DNA from: Photobacterium carnosum | GTDB taxonomy: Bacteria; Pseudomonadota; Gammaproteobacteria; Enterobacterales; Vibrionaceae | Assembly: GCF_002849605.1 (NCBI RefSeq) | Contig: NZ_NPIB01000030.1 | Coordinates: 1-52,929, forward strand | Length of the DNA stretch: 52,929 nt | Direction: 5' to 3' | In this document: in pieces, positions 11,099 to 20,844 of the stretch | Numbering within the stretch: position 1 is the stretch's first letter | Layout of the letters: each line of letters begins with the position of its first letter | Made by a program: the position numbers and the translations under genes | The notes under the pieces: generated by a model | What the model was told of the DNA's origin: nothing | Seen by the model: only the letters and a program-made list of their open reading frames with translations | Databases searched by the model: none

Positions 11099-11560
11099 AT
11101 GACAACATGGCAGTGTTTACCCTTTGACGAATTAACAACCCACCAGCTTTATGACCTATTAAAACTACGTTCAGAGATATTTTGTGTAGAACAAAACTGT
11201 GTGTATCCCGATCTTGATGATCACGACCGCGCTCAAAATGTGTTCCATCTGTTAGGTTACGTAAACAATGAACTTGTCGCATATTTACGTTTATTAGCCC
11301 CTGGCGTCACTTATGATAATGTCAGTATTGGGCGAGTAGTGGTAACACCAAGTCAGCGTAAACATGGTTTAGGTCATCAATTATTACGTCAAGGATTAAC
11401 CCATGCAGAAACAATTTGGCCACAACAGTTAATTGAAATTGGCGCTCAACAATATTTGGTGGCGTTCTATCAATCACATGGATTTACCCAAACTTCAGAC
11501 ATGTACCTTGAAGATGGCATTCCCCATGTTGATATGCAGTTATTACAAGATCCCACCTAA
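11099..11560 (+). CDS. elaA: GNAT N-acetyltransferase, ElaA family
   Basis: A 153-aa single-domain acetyltransferase. It matches ElaA from memory along its length: LLKLRSEIFCVEQNCVYPDLDDHD near the N-terminus, the acetyl-CoA loop IGRVVVTPSQRKHGLGHQLL, IEIGAQQYLVAFYQSHGF and EDGIPHVDM near the end. The substrate is unknown. An AGGA-type ribosome binding site precedes the ATG. Its stop overlaps the next start (TAATG), so it is translationally coupled to the permease downstream. Confidence 0.9.
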   Translation: MTTWQCLPFDELTTHQLYDLLKLRSEIFCVEQNCVYPDLDDHDRAQNVFHLLGYVNNELVAYLRLLAPGVTYDNVSIGRVVVTPSQRKHGLGHQLLRQGLTHAETIWPQQLIEIGAQQYLVAFYQSHGFTQTSDMYLEDGIPHVDMQLLQDPT

Positions 11561-12432
11561 TGCGCTGGTCTGCGGTTTCAATCGGTATTGCTATTTTAAT
11601 TTGCGGTAATTTATCGTCGTCACTGTCTGATGTGGCAGTAAAATTATTAGACGGTAGCGTATCGGCATTTCAGTACATGTTTATTCGCCAATTATTAAGC
11701 GTGATCCTAATTGCACCATTATGGTTACGATTAACCCCCGCTCAGCGTGATATTGGGCGTTGGAAGGTGAATGCAATTCGTGCCCATCTAGTATTAGCAG
11801 GTAGCGGCATGCTACTGATTGCTTTAACTTACCTTCCATTAGCCACCGCCAATGCTTTATTTTACGCCGCACCGTTACTCATGCTGCCATTATCGATGCT
11901 GGTATTAGGTGAACGACCAAATAAAGAAAAAGTATTAGCAACTGCGGTCGGATTTATTGGCATCGTCATTGTATTACGCCCCGATCAATTTCATTGGGCC
12001 GCATTTGCCGCATTAGGCACCGCCTCAACATTGGCGTTATATAATGTTTTAGTACGTAAACTGCCCCCACAACAACCGATTATCAGTACCCTATTTTGGA
12101 CAGGTATTTTATCGTTACCCATATCAAGCCTATTAGCCTACCAATATTGGCAGCCATTACAGCCCAAACAATGGTTATTGATTGCTGCAAGTGCGTTATT
12201 TACATTAGGTTATCAAGGCTGTTGTGTTGCGGCTTACCGTCAAAGTGAGACTTATAAGATTGGACTTGCGGAGTATTCTGGGCTGATTTTTGTCGCGATA
12301 TTTGGTTATCTCTGGTTTGACGAGATTCCCGATCTGCTCACGGGCTTAGGTATTCTATTGATCATTCTTCCAATGGCACCATGGCCTAAAATCCGTCGCT
12401 CACCACAGAGCATGAGCCATAACGAGGATTAA
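11560..12432 (+). CDS. DMT-superfamily (EamA) permease
   Basis: A 290-aa inner membrane protein with about ten hydrophobic segments in two EamA repeats (first about 8-138, second about 148-280). The end of the first repeat reads YLPLATANALFYAAPLLMLPLSMLVLGERPNKEKVLATAVGFIGIV in short conserved blocks, a typical EamA pattern. It may export a metabolite or amino acid; the substrate cannot be told from sequence. The start overlaps the elaA stop. Confidence 0.88.
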   Translation: MRWSAVSIGIAILICGNLSSSLSDVAVKLLDGSVSAFQYMFIRQLLSVILIAPLWLRLTPAQRDIGRWKVNAIRAHLVLAGSGMLLIALTYLPLATANALFYAAPLLMLPLSMLVLGERPNKEKVLATAVGFIGIVIVLRPDQFHWAAFAALGTASTLALYNVLVRKLPPQQPIISTLFWTGILSLPISSLLAYQYWQPLQPKQWLLIAASALFTLGYQGCCVAAYRQSETYKIGLAEYSGLIFVAIFGYLWFDEIPDLLTGLGILLIILPMAPWPKIRRSPQSMSHNED

Positions 12433-12450
12433 ACATTTATCACTTAAAAA

Positions 12451-12480
12451 TAATAAGCCGCCTTAACTGGCGGCTTATTA
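12451..12480. terminator. Bidirectional terminator between the DMT permease and ytfB
   Basis: A perfect 12-bp stem (TAATAAGCCGCC and its complement) with a 6-nt loop, flanked by A-rich DNA on the left and T-rich on the right, between convergent genes. Confidence 0.85.
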
Positions 12481-12504
12481 ATTTAACGTATAACCATTGC
12501 AAAT

Positions 12505-13359
12505 TTATTGACGATAGAAACGGCCATTCGCATTAACAGTATATGAAGCAGAAACACCATTACCTAAAATTTGTAAGCCATTAATTTTACCACGGCTGTT
12601 TTGACGATAACGTAATGTCTGCCCTGCTTGAATACGGCTAATCGGTTTACCCGCGCCTTCAACTTTCGCAATAGCATAAAGATCACCGAGTGGTAATCCT
12701 TTATTACGGAAAATATTGGCTAACGTATCCCCAGCTGGCACTTTATAGCTGTACCACTGATCAGCAACACCTGCTGATTGTTTAGCAACAACGGATGTTG
12801 TTTGAGACTTAGCGACTCGTGATACAACAACTGGCTTATGGGTTGTTGTATCAATGGTATAAACCTTACCACCATTAATCGGATATATTTTTGATGTCAT
12901 CGGTTTACGTTCAGGGGCTGGACCACGATCTTCCATACCACCATCAGCTTTCATGCCCGAATCTTCTTTAATATCAGCGCTATCTAATACTACATCGGTA
13001 CGTTTAAGCGTACTTTGTTTACTATTACCATCTGGGTTATTTTCTACCTGAATATTCGGCCCAGAACTTACCTGATTTGCAACATCGCTATTACCTAGAT
13101 TTAATTCAATATTACGGCGCATAGGTACACTCCCAGCACCGCCTTCTAGTTCCTTCGCTGATGGCAACATTAACGCACCAATAAAAACGGGCACAACAAA
13201 AAGTAACGCCCAACGATGAAAACGAGGAAAACGCTGCCATATCTGATATACACCAGATATACGCTCACTGCACTTTGCTTTTACTGCGCTCATGTTTAGT
13301 TTCACAGGCGGTTGTTGGTTAGCGTTTTTTTTATTTGAACGGCGATTTACCTTTCCCAT
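12505..13359 (-). CDS. ytfB: OapA/YtfB-family protein with LysM-like C-terminal domain
   Basis: A 284-aa single-pass inner membrane protein. A basic N-terminal cytoplasmic part is followed by one membrane helix near residues 50-67 (WALLFVVPVFIGALML), a low-complexity linker, and a C-terminal OapA/LysM-like domain (YKVPAGDTLANIFRNKGLPLGDLYAI ... QAGQTLRYRQ). The E. coli YtfB homologue binds glycan at the division site. The ATG at 13359 has GGAG upstream; a GTG three codons earlier is not supported. The gene is divergent from fklB, as ytfB and fklB are in E. coli, which supports the assignment. It is longer than E. coli YtfB (about 212 aa), mainly in the linker. Confidence 0.85.
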   Translation of the reverse strand: MGKVNRRSNKKNANQQPPVKLNMSAVKAKCSERISGVYQIWQRFPRFHRWALLFVVPVFIGALMLPSAKELEGGAGSVPMRRNIELNLGNSDVANQVSSGPNIQVENNPDGNSKQSTLKRTDVVLDSADIKEDSGMKADGGMEDRGPAPERKPMTSKIYPINGGKVYTIDTTTHKPVVVSRVAKSQTTSVVAKQSAGVADQWYSYKVPAGDTLANIFRNKGLPLGDLYAIAKVEGAGKPISRIQAGQTLRYRQNSRGKINGLQILGNGVSASYTVNANGRFYRQ

Positions 13360-13483
13360 ATACAGCACTCCAAAGCTTCATATGTCACGCAATTAGCGAA
13401 TATTGGTTACAAACATTTACCCGATAGGGGCTAAACTGTTATCCTGCCCACTTTAATTCATTCTACATTAAGAGATGACAATA

Positions 13484-14104
13484 ATGTCTGACGTTAAACT
13501 AGATACAATTGAGACTAAAGCAAGCTACGGTATTGGTCTACAAATGGGTCAACAACTAGCACAAAGCGGTCTTGAAGGCCTAAACGTAGCAGCTATTGCT
13601 CAAGGTATCGCAACTTCTCTAGCTGGCGAAATGCCAGAAATCGAAGTTGATGAAATCAACAATGCACTACGTGAACTTCACACAGCAGCAGATACTGCAC
13701 GTCAAGAGCAAGCTAAATTAGCTGCTGCTGATGGCGAAGCATTCCTAGCTGAAAATGCACAACGTGCAGAAGTTACAGTAACTGATTCTGGTCTTCAGTA
13801 CGAAGTTCTTGTTGAAGGTAATGGCGAAATTCCAACTTCAGACAAGCAAGTACGCGTGCACTACCACGGTATGCTAACAGATGGCACTGTTTTTGACAGC
13901 TCTGTATCTCGTGGTCAACCTGCAGAATTCCCTGTAACTGGCGTTATCGCTGGTTGGGTTGAAGCTCTTCAAATGATGCCTGTAGGTTCTAAGTGGAAGC
14001 TGTCTATTCCACAAAACCTAGCTTACGGTGAGCGCGGCGCAGGTGCTGCAATCCCTCCGTATGCGGCACTAGTATTTGAAGTAGAGCTATTAGATATCCT
14101 ATAA
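13484..14104 (+). CDS. fklB: FKBP-type peptidyl-prolyl cis-trans isomerase FklB
   Basis: Cytosolic FKBP22-type prolyl isomerase that speeds protein folding. The N-terminal dimerization domain (about 1-100) begins [19 protein letters not shown]; the C-terminal FKBP domain has [37 protein letters not shown] and [24 protein letters not shown]. The ATG at 13484 gives 206 aa, the E. coli length, with AAGAG upstream; the ATG three codons earlier is less likely. Codon use is strongly biased (frequent CTA, GCT, GGT), suggesting high expression. Confidence 0.96.
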   Translation: MSDVKLDTIETKASYGIGLQMGQQLAQSGLEGLNVAAIAQGIATSLAGEMPEIEVDEINNALRELHTAADTARQEQAKLAAADGEAFLAENAQRAEVTVTDSGLQYEVLVEGNGEIPTSDKQVRVHYHGMLTDGTVFDSSVSRGQPAEFPVTGVIAGWVEALQMMPVGSKWKLSIPQNLAYGERGAGAAIPPYAALVFEVELLDIL

Positions 14105-14124
14105 GATATCGAGCTTGAACAAAT

Positions 14125-14151
14125 AAACGGCGCTCATAGCGCCGTTTTTTA
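14125..14151 (+). terminator. Intrinsic terminator of fklB
   Basis: Perfect 10-bp stem AAACGGCGCT/AGCGCCGTTT with a 3-nt loop, followed by a T run. Confidence 0.9.
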
Positions 14152-14277
14152 TACCTATAGGTTATACAAATAATAAAAAATCATTGCAACCAGACAAATC
14201 TTCACTAGGATTGACGTACCCAAGTCAATTTCTGATTTAAAAGACTTCGGTATTTATCTTTACTAAGGAGTCTCCCA

Positions 14278-14763
14278 ATGAAAAAACGTCGTATCGTAAC
14301 GACTCTCGCAGCAGTTGCATTGTTGTCATCAAGCACCATGAGTTACGCCTTTAGCCTGTCTGATATTTTCGGTGGAAAAAGTGCAGATCAAGTGGTTAGC
14401 CAAGTCGCACAAAACCCGCTAACAAAAACACTTATTTCTGAACTAGGTGTTAAACCAGAACAAGCCGCAGGCGGTGCAGGTGCGCTATTAGGTTTAGCAG
14501 CTAGCCAACTTTCAGGTCCACAAGGCAGTGAACTTTCAAAACTGATCCCTGGAGCCGAAAAATTAACGGACTCATTACCAATGGGATTAGGTCAGCTACT
14601 TAGCAACCAAGCTAACATTGATAAAGTGTTCTCATTACTAGGTATGGATCCAGCGATGATTAATAAGTTTATTCCAGTTATTACTCAATTCTTAGGCCAA
14701 CAAGGTGCAAGTAATGCCCTTTTAGGTGCACTAGATAAAGTATGGACTCCTGCAGCAAAATAA
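14278..14763 (+). CDS. DUF2780 (VcgC/VcgE-type) secreted protein
   Basis: A 161-aa exported protein of unknown function. The signal peptide ends in MSYA before FSLSDIF. The mature part is rich in Gly, Ala and Leu (EQAAGGAGALLGLAASQL; LGMDPAMINKFIPVITQFLG) and matches the DUF2780 family, common in Vibrionaceae. AAGGAG precedes the ATG. The gene stands alone with its own terminator and probably its own promoter in the 170 bp upstream. Confidence 0.82.
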   Translation: MKKRRIVTTLAAVALLSSSTMSYAFSLSDIFGGKSADQVVSQVAQNPLTKTLISELGVKPEQAAGGAGALLGLAASQLSGPQGSELSKLIPGAEKLTDSLPMGLGQLLSNQANIDKVFSLLGMDPAMINKFIPVITQFLGQQGASNALLGALDKVWTPAAK

Positions 14764-14786
14764 TATTTTAGCCGTATGAATAACTT

Positions 14787-14818
14787 ACAAGGTAGCGTCG
14801 ATACGCTGCCTTGTTTTT
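14787..14818 (+). terminator. Intrinsic terminator of the DUF2780 gene
   Basis: A 12-bp stem (ACAAGGTAGCGT with ACGCTGCCTTGT, one G-T pair) with a 4-nt loop and a T run; it lies 27 bp before the convergent end of cysH. Confidence 0.85.
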
Positions 14819-14844
14819 ATTTATAAGCTCACCATAAAACGAAA

Positions 14845-15609
14845 CTAAATGCCTGAACCTTGTGATTCAGTGTCATTATCTTCATGTAAGCCACATTCAC
14901 GTTTCAGACCAAAAAAGCGCGTCTCTTGCTCTGTCATTCCCGGCTGCCATTTCACCGTAGTATGGATATCCCCGACAGATAAATAATCGTGTTGCTTTAA
15001 CGGGTGGTAAGGTAACTGATGTTGCTGTAAGTAAGCGTCAATATCGTCATTGGTCCAATCAATCACAGGTAAGAACTTAAACCGACCATTTTGAATCGCC
15101 AATACAGGTAAAGTCGCTCGCGAATCGGATTGCTCGCGACGTAATCCTGAAAACCACGTTCCCACATTAAGCTCATTCAATGCCCGCCGCATCGGCTCTA
15201 CTTTATTTAATTGATTATATTGTTTAATTCCATCAACACCTTGGAGCCATAATTGACCATAACGTGCTTCTTGCCATGCGGCACTGTGTTGAGCGCGATA
15301 AATATATAAATTCAAATTAAGTTGTTTAGTTAAACTATCAATAAACTGATAAGTCTCTGCAAATAAATAGCCCGTATCGGTAAGCACCACCGCAATATCC
15401 GTTTTAGCTTCAGTGACTAAATGCAACATCACTGCCGATTGAATCCCAAAACTAGATGCTAATGCAAACTCGCCGTCAAGATTATCAAGCGCCCATAGCA
15501 CTCGCTGTTGTGCAGTCATGGTTTCCAGCATGGCATTAATTTCAGCCAGCTGAATAATTTGACTCACTTTTGGCAGTTCAAGTAACTCAGCCAGTTGATA
15601 TTTAGGCAT
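14845..15609 (-). CDS. cysH: Phosphoadenosine phosphosulfate reductase CysH
   Basis: Reduces PAPS to sulfite and PAP with thioredoxin. The 254-aa protein has the PP-loop-like [14 protein letters not shown] (about residue 52), [15 protein letters not shown], the [16 protein letters not shown] segment and the catalytic C-terminal ECGLHE with its single redox cysteine. The absence of the extra CC/CxxC cysteines of APS reductases fits a PAPS enzyme and the presence of cysC. The start overlaps the end of cysI by 8 bp. The C-terminal tail after ECGLHE is about ten residues longer than in E. coli. Confidence 0.96.
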   Translation of the reverse strand: MPKYQLAELLELPKVSQIIQLAEINAMLETMTAQQRVLWALDNLDGEFALASSFGIQSAVMLHLVTEAKTDIAVVLTDTGYLFAETYQFIDSLTKQLNLNLYIYRAQHSAAWQEARYGQLWLQGVDGIKQYNQLNKVEPMRRALNELNVGTWFSGLRREQSDSRATLPVLAIQNGRFKFLPVIDWTNDDIDAYLQQHQLPYHPLKQHDYLSVGDIHTTVKWQPGMTEQETRFFGLKRECGLHEDNDTESQGSGI

Positions 15610-17293
15610 AAAAATCCCTCATTGATATTTTTACTTCATCAATAATGCCGACACGAATAGTGAAATCACCAAAGCCTTCATTCTCTTGACGCTCCGTCGA
15701 CCAACGACCGACTAAATTATCTATTTCATCCATGATCTGAGCGACGGTAATATTCTCACGGTACATTTTAGGTACTCGAGTACCATTTCGATTACCACCG
15801 AGATGCAAGTTATATCGCCCAGGCGCTTTACCGACTAAGCCTATTTCAGCCAACATCGCGCGACCACAACCATTGGGGCAGCCAGTAACACGCAGAATGA
15901 TATTTTCGTCTTCGTCTAAGCCATGCTTTTCTAAAACACCTTCAACATCAGTCACAAACTCAGGTAGAAAACGTTCTGCTTCTGCCATCGCTAATGGACA
16001 AGTCGGTAGTGAAACACATGCCATCGAATTTTTTCGCTGCTCACTGACACTGTCATCCATCAAGCCATGATCACGCGCGATCTTTTCGATCCTAGCTTTG
16101 TCTTTTGCTAACACGCCCGCAACAATCAGATTTTGGTTGGCCGTCATTCTAAAATCACCGCCATGGACCTTCGCTATTGCTGCCATACCCGTTTTAAGAG
16201 GTTTGCTCGGTGTATCCAATAAGCGACCATTTTCAATGAATAACGCCAAATGGTGCTTACCATCAATGCCCGCAACCCAACCAATACGATCACCGCGATC
16301 GGTAAACTCATACGGTCGACTGGCTTCAAAGCTAATCCCGGCTCGTGACTCAACTTCTGCTTTAAATACCGCCACGCCAACCCGATCAATAGTATATTTA
16401 GTTTTGGCATTTTTACGGTTAGAACGGTTTCCCCAATCACGTTGAGTAGTAACCACAGCAGTGGCGACATCAAGGGTTTTATCTAAAGGTACAAACCCGA
16501 AATCATCCGCTCGACGAGGATAAGTGGCGTGGTCACCATGAGTCATTGCTAAGCCACCGCCAACTAACACATTAAAACCTACCAATTTCCCATTATCTGC
16601 AATTGCGATAAAATTCAGGTCATTAGCATGGACATCGACATCATTCTGCGGCGGAATAACCACCGTCGTTTTAAACTTACGCGGTAAATAATTACTGCCT
16701 AAAATAGGCTCTTCATCCGTTGTCTCAAGCTTTTCACCGTCTAACCAAATTTCAGCATAAGCACGGGTTTTAGGCAGTAGATGCTCACTGATCTTTTTTG
16801 CCCATTCATACGCTTGTTGATGCAACTCAGATTCAACAGGGTTGGTGGTACACAACACGTTACGGTTTACATCCCCCGCCGTTGCGATGGAATCAATACC
16901 GATACTATTTAATGTTTGATGCATCAGTTTAATGTCAGGTTTTAACACCCCATGGAACTGAAATGTTTGACGGGTGGTTAAGCGAATACTGCCATAAGAA
17001 GTATGCTCATCAGCAAATTTATCAATTGCTAGCCATTGTTTAGGAGTGATCACGCCCCCCGGCATTCTCGCCCGTAACATCACATTTTGGAGCGGTTCTA
17101 ATTTTTGTTTAGCGCGCTCGCCGCGAATATCACGATCATCTTGCTGATACATGCCATGAAAGCGAATTAATTGAAAGTTATCAGCGCTAAATCCCCCAGT
17201 GATACGATCATCAAGATCTTGCTCTATGGTGCCGCGAAGAAAATCACTTTGACGTTTTAGACGTTCATTGTCTGATAATTTTTGCTCTGTCAT
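15602..17293 (-). CDS. cysI: Sulfite reductase (NADPH) hemoprotein beta subunit CysI
   Basis: Carries siroheme coupled to a [4Fe-4S] cluster and reduces sulfite to sulfide with six electrons from CysJ. The 563-aa protein has both halves of the cluster motif, [19 protein letters not shown] and CPNGCGRAM, and the two ferredoxin-like repeats ([33 protein letters not shown] in the first). E. coli CysI is 570 aa. Its ATG overlaps the cysJ stop (TAATG), indicating coupled translation of the two subunits. Confidence 0.97.
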   Translation of the reverse strand: MTEQKLSDNERLKRQSDFLRGTIEQDLDDRITGGFSADNFQLIRFHGMYQQDDRDIRGERAKQKLEPLQNVMLRARMPGGVITPKQWLAIDKFADEHTSYGSIRLTTRQTFQFHGVLKPDIKLMHQTLNSIGIDSIATAGDVNRNVLCTTNPVESELHQQAYEWAKKISEHLLPKTRAYAEIWLDGEKLETTDEEPILGSNYLPRKFKTTVVIPPQNDVDVHANDLNFIAIADNGKLVGFNVLVGGGLAMTHGDHATYPRRADDFGFVPLDKTLDVATAVVTTQRDWGNRSNRKNAKTKYTIDRVGVAVFKAEVESRAGISFEASRPYEFTDRGDRIGWVAGIDGKHHLALFIENGRLLDTPSKPLKTGMAAIAKVHGGDFRMTANQNLIVAGVLAKDKARIEKIARDHGLMDDSVSEQRKNSMACVSLPTCPLAMAEAERFLPEFVTDVEGVLEKHGLDEDENIILRVTGCPNGCGRAMLAEIGLVGKAPGRYNLHLGGNRNGTRVPKMYRENITVAQIMDEIDNLVGRWSTERQENEGFGDFTIRVGIIDEVKISMRDFYA

Positions 17294-19107
17294 TAGTACA
17301 TATCCCTTTGATAGCGTTTATCTTTACGCAGCTCATTGAGATACTGCTCTGCTTGCTCGCGCGTTTTCTTTCCTTGTTGTTCAATAACGGTTAACAAGGC
17401 TTGATGAACATCTTTGGCCATGTGGGTTGCATCACCACAGACATAAACATGCGATCCTGCTTGTAACCACTGCCACACTTGTGGTGCTTGTTCTAAAATG
17501 CGCTGTTGAACATAGATTTTCTCGGCTTGATCTCGACTAAATGCGACATCTATTTGATCCACCACCCCGTCTTTTAGATATTTCTGCCATTCAACTTGGT
17601 AAAGAAAATCTTCAGTAAAGGTTCTATCGCCAAAAAATAGCCAGTTTTTACCTGTTGCTTCTCGATTATCACGCTCTTGCACAAAGGCACGGAAAGGCGC
17701 AATTCCCGTACCAGGACCAATCATGATCACTGGCGTATTATCATCAGCAGGTAACTTGAAGTTATGATTGGTTTCAACAAATACTTTCACAGCCGCGCCT
17801 TCTTGTAGACGTTGTGATAAGAAACTAGATGCGCCACCTTGACGTTGCTCATCACCTTGGGAAAATTCAACCACACCAACCGTTAAATGCACTTCTTCAC
17901 CCACTTCCTGTTGGCTGGAAGCAATGGAATATAAGCGGGGCGTTAAACGACGTAATAAACTGATTAATTGGCTGGCAGTTAATACCGTCTTCTTAGCCGT
18001 TAAAACATCAATGATTTGGTTATTAGCCGCATACTCACGCAATTTTTCACGATCATCCACCAGCTTTTGCAATTTTTTACTGCCAGAGAGTTTGGCATAT
18101 TGGGTCACAAACTGTGGATTTGATGCGGTAATTTCATAATGGCTAATCAACGCATCACGAATAGATAAGTTACTGCCATCAACATCCACCGAAGTTGCAG
18201 CATCTAAGTCAAGTTTCGCTAATATGGCATCAACCAATTGCGGATCATTTTCAAACCATACCCCCAGCGCATCCCCCGCTTGATAGCTTAATCCTGAACC
18301 TTCTAAATCAATTTCAATATGGCGTACATCTTTATCTGAATTGCGACCAGTGATTTTCTGGCTTACTAATAAACTGGCCGTATAAGGATTTTGCTTAGTG
18401 TAAGTAGCAGCAGATGTAGCATTTTGCCCCACCGGTAACTGAACGACTTCCGCTTCACCCGTTGATAAGGTTTGTTTGGTTTTGGCTAATGCTTGTGTAC
18501 GCCACTCTGCGGCGGCCACTTCATAGTCAACATCACAATCAAGGCGATCAAGCATCGGCTTCGCACCCAGTTTTGCTAAGTAGCGATCAAAATCTTTGGC
18601 GGTTTGGCAGAAAAATTCATAACTAGAATCGCCTAGCCCAATCACGCCGTAGTGTAAATTCGATAATTGAGGGGCTTTTTTTGACTGTAAAAACTGGTGC
18701 AGTTCAATCGCATCATCAGGGGCTTCACCTTCTCCATGTGTGGAAGCAATAATAATGACATGGGTTTCTTTACTGAGATTTTTACCTTTAAAGTCACCCG
18801 CAGAAACCAGATTAACCGCAATATCTTGCGCGAGAGCTTGCTGTTGTAACGCTTGAGCTACACCTTTAGCATTACCTGTTTGCGAGGCATAAATAATGGT
18901 TAGTTTACCCGCAGGTTTTGCAGCGGCCAGTACATTTGATGCAGGAACAGATGCCGTTGTTGATGATTGAGATTGGCTCAACCCCCAAAAATAGCCACTG
19001 ATCCAAGCCAGTTGTTGTGGTGAGGATTCTGCTGCGGCTAGCTTAAGCTGATCTATTTGTTGATCATTAAGTGGGCTAGCTAAAGCTGATAGTTGGTTGA
19101 TTGACAT
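17293..19107 (-). CDS. cysJ: Sulfite reductase (NADPH) flavoprotein alpha subunit CysJ
   Basis: Passes electrons from NADPH through FAD and FMN to CysI. The flavodoxin domain (about 70-205; [27 protein letters not shown]) is followed by the FAD domain (RLYSIASSQ) and the NADPH domain ([27 protein letters not shown]-terminal DKRYQRDMY). The ATG at 19107 gives 604 aa with AGGGA about 10 nt upstream; an ATG at 19128 would add seven residues but has no ribosome binding site. It heads the cysJIH operon; CysB control is expected from other enterics and vibrios but not shown here. Confidence 0.95.
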   Translation of the reverse strand: MSINQLSALASPLNDQQIDQLKLAAAESSPQQLAWISGYFWGLSQSQSSTTASVPASNVLAAAKPAGKLTIIYASQTGNAKGVAQALQQQALAQDIAVNLVSAGDFKGKNLSKETHVIIIASTHGEGEAPDDAIELHQFLQSKKAPQLSNLHYGVIGLGDSSYEFFCQTAKDFDRYLAKLGAKPMLDRLDCDVDYEVAAAEWRTQALAKTKQTLSTGEAEVVQLPVGQNATSAATYTKQNPYTASLLVSQKITGRNSDKDVRHIEIDLEGSGLSYQAGDALGVWFENDPQLVDAILAKLDLDAATSVDVDGSNLSIRDALISHYEITASNPQFVTQYAKLSGSKKLQKLVDDREKLREYAANNQIIDVLTAKKTVLTASQLISLLRRLTPRLYSIASSQQEVGEEVHLTVGVVEFSQGDEQRQGGASSFLSQRLQEGAAVKVFVETNHNFKLPADDNTPVIMIGPGTGIAPFRAFVQERDNREATGKNWLFFGDRTFTEDFLYQVEWQKYLKDGVVDQIDVAFSRDQAEKIYVQQRILEQAPQVWQWLQAGSHVYVCGDATHMAKDVHQALLTVIEQQGKKTREQAEQYLNELRKDKRYQRDMY

Positions 19108-19212
19108 AGCACGACGATCCCTATTCATTGCGTTATGTTAGAGTAGCCATTTAAACTAATAACAAGAAAGAATAGATAAGAATGTTTTATAACCATTTGT
19201 AAGGTTAATCGT

Positions 19213-19249
19213 ACAAAAAAACCAAATAGAGATATCACTATTTGGTTTT
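19213..19249 (-). terminator. Terminator downstream of the 76-aa gene
   Basis: AACCAAATAG/CTATTTGGTT stem with an 8-nt loop; on the minus strand it is followed by a run of seven T. It isolates the small gene from cysJIH. Confidence 0.8.
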
Positions 19250-19273
19250 GGAATGGAGAAATAAAGGCAGGAT

Positions 19274-19504
19274 TTAGTATTCGTCAGCAATTCTAACTTG
19301 TTGAAAACCAACTTCAAATGCTTGTTGAGTAGCACTGTCAATATCACCATAGCATTGTTCACTGCCACTAATATCCGTTAATGGTACTAAACCGCCGCGA
19401 CGATGGCGAAATTCAACGATATAACCACTATTAATTGATGGTTCGATGAGTGCTTCAACAAGATCTTGGTCAGCGTATAGGTGTTTCAATTCAGTTAATG
19501 TCAT
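19274..19504 (-). CDS. Hypothetical 76-aa protein
   Basis: Small acidic soluble protein of unknown function. It begins TLTELKHLYADQDLVEALIE and ends GFQQVRIADEY; there is no signal peptide, membrane segment or cysteine pair (one Cys). The very strong GGGAGGAG 6 nt before the ATG and a clean terminator downstream support a real gene. The GTG one codon upstream is not needed. I do not recognise the family; it could be a regulator or a replication-type accessory protein, but there is no evidence for either. Confidence 0.7.
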   Translation of the reverse strand: MTLTELKHLYADQDLVEALIEPSINSGYIVEFRHRRGGLVPLTDISGSEQCYGDIDSATQQAFEVGFQQVRIADEY

Positions 19505-19599
19505 CACTTACTCCTCCCTAATACTGATATTATGCATCACACATATAATCAGTTTGCTTACCTTTAAAAGTGGTACATAAACGGGATTAGCGCCAATAA

Positions 19600-19625
19600 A
19601 AAAACCACGAAATAATCGTGGTTTT
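19600..19625 (-). terminator. Terminator of the outer membrane barrel gene
   Basis: Perfect AAAACCACGA/TCGTGGTTTT stem with a 6-nt loop; the A-rich left flank gives a U-tract on the minus strand. Confidence 0.85.
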
Positions 19626-19658
19626 ATAATTGGATCACAAAATAGGTTTATACGTTAA

Positions 19659-20285
19659 TTAAAAATCAACTTCTACACCAGCAAACCAACCATCTAGGTC
19701 AACATCACCAGTGTTTGATTTTTTAAAGTCATAAGCCATCATACGGTAACCCGCACGAAGGTTAAGATCTGCTGCCACTAAACCTAATGTATATTTCACA
19801 CCAGCTTGGCCATCAAACAAACTTGTACCGTCATATTTACCCGCGTTCGCTTGAGCAAATACAGATAATGGTGTTGCTGGAATACCTAACTCAGCAGCAG
19901 CATAAACAGTTGGCTGCCAATCACTAAAACTGTTCTGGTGTTGAATTTGAACACCAGTAAATTTAGTCATTGTTACACCTAAATCTAGTGCAACTAAATC
20001 GTTATCAAGAATTTCATAATAAGCAGTAAAATCACTTTGCTCAAAATTCACATTCCCAGTATCAATATTGTTGTAACGTACCATTACGTTTGGCACTAAA
20101 GGAATAAAATGCTCAAAAGATGCATAGTAAGATGTTGATGTATCATCACTTTTATGACCATCTACTTTTGCGTTTGTAAACCATGCATCCGCACCCACTT
20201 TAACACCTAGTAAGGTATCAGCTTGGGCTGGAAGGGCTGCAGCTAGCGTCATTGCCGCTGCAATTGAAAGCACCACTTTTTTCAT
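19659..20285 (-). CDS. TIGR04219-type outer membrane beta-barrel protein
   Basis: A 208-aa exported protein with a signal peptide ending in LPAQA before DTLLGVKVGADAWF. Alternating hydrophobic strands such as YYASFEHFIPLVPNVMVRYNN and a terminal aromatic residue (FAGVEVDF) are those of a small outer membrane barrel of about eight strands. The overall pattern fits the TIGR04219 family. The function is unknown. It is a single-gene unit with its own terminator and a 90-bp gap to pspG upstream. Confidence 0.8.
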   Translation of the reverse strand: MKKVVLSIAAAMTLAAALPAQADTLLGVKVGADAWFTNAKVDGHKSDDTSTSYYASFEHFIPLVPNVMVRYNNIDTGNVNFEQSDFTAYYEILDNDLVALDLGVTMTKFTGVQIQHQNSFSDWQPTVYAAAELGIPATPLSVFAQANAGKYDGTSLFDGQAGVKYTLGLVAADLNLRAGYRMMAYDFKKSNTGDVDLDGWFAGVEVDF

Positions 20286-20371
20286 TCCGAGTCTCCGCTC
20301 TTATCATTTTATGTAATTAATCGCACAAAATTATATCAGAAGCGGTATAAAAACTCTGCAATCAATCGCAG

Positions 20372-20614
20372 TTAATAGCGACGATGACGCGACATACGTT
20401 CTTGATGCTGTTTGTCGGCATTACGCTCTCGAAAGAACCAAATACCTAATGCTATCACGATGATCCACGGCAATAATTTAAAGACTAATCCCAACATACC
20501 GACAACTGCCATCACCGCAAATCCCGCAGCAACCGCAATGAAGACACCAATCAAACTAACACCGGTAAATATCAGTACCAATGTAAAAGCAACTAAAAAC
20601 AGGAACTCAAACAT
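20372..20614 (-). CDS. pspG: Envelope stress response membrane protein PspG
   Basis: An 80-aa inner membrane protein with two or three hydrophobic segments (FLFLVAFTLVLIFTGVSLIG; FAVMAVVGMLGLVFKLLPW; IIVIALGIWFF) and a basic C-terminus ending HRRY. The pattern FTGVSLIG ... GMLGLVFKLLPW matches E. coli PspG closely. PspG is an effector of the phage-shock response to inner membrane damage. A -24/-12 element lies 70 bp upstream, as expected for a PspF/sigma-54 target. The pspABC genes are not in the window. Confidence 0.88.
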   Translation of the reverse strand: MFEFLFLVAFTLVLIFTGVSLIGVFIAVAAGFAVMAVVGMLGLVFKLLPWIIVIALGIWFFRERNADKQHQERMSRHRRY

Positions 20615-20684
20615 AGATTATCCTTTGTTATTACGGCAACATCCAAATGAAATCACCGTGTTATATTTATTATTACCTACAATA

Positions 20685-20702
20685 TTGCACAATTCACGCC
20701 AA
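20685..20702 (-). promoter_or_regulatory. Sigma-54 (-24/-12) promoter of pspG
   Basis: The minus strand reads TTGGCGTGAATTGTGCAA: GG and GC are spaced by exactly 10 bp as sigma-54 requires, with TTGGC at -24 and TGCAA at -12. PspF enhancer sites would lie about 80-130 bp further upstream, near the dusA terminator; I could not pick one out. Confidence 0.65.
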
Positions 20703-20740
20703 CTATAAGTTAATTATTTTACTTTATTTTTCATGCATAT

Positions 20741-20773
20741 AAAAAACGCCAACTCAATAAAGAATTGGCGTTT
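20741..20773 (-). terminator. Terminator of dusA
   Basis: AAACGCCAA/TTGGCGTTT 9-bp stem with a 12-nt loop; the minus strand continues with six T. Confidence 0.8.
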
Positions 20774-20844
20774 ACTATTTAGTGGTCAATCTCACCTAAT
20801 ACTAAGTAAAATTCGCCACTTTAATAACAATTATTGAAGTGTTA

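Noticed and set aside
16098..16473. Frames of 115 and 99 codons within cysI
   Set aside because: Overlapping frames of the well-supported cysI; no family similarity and no ribosome binding site.
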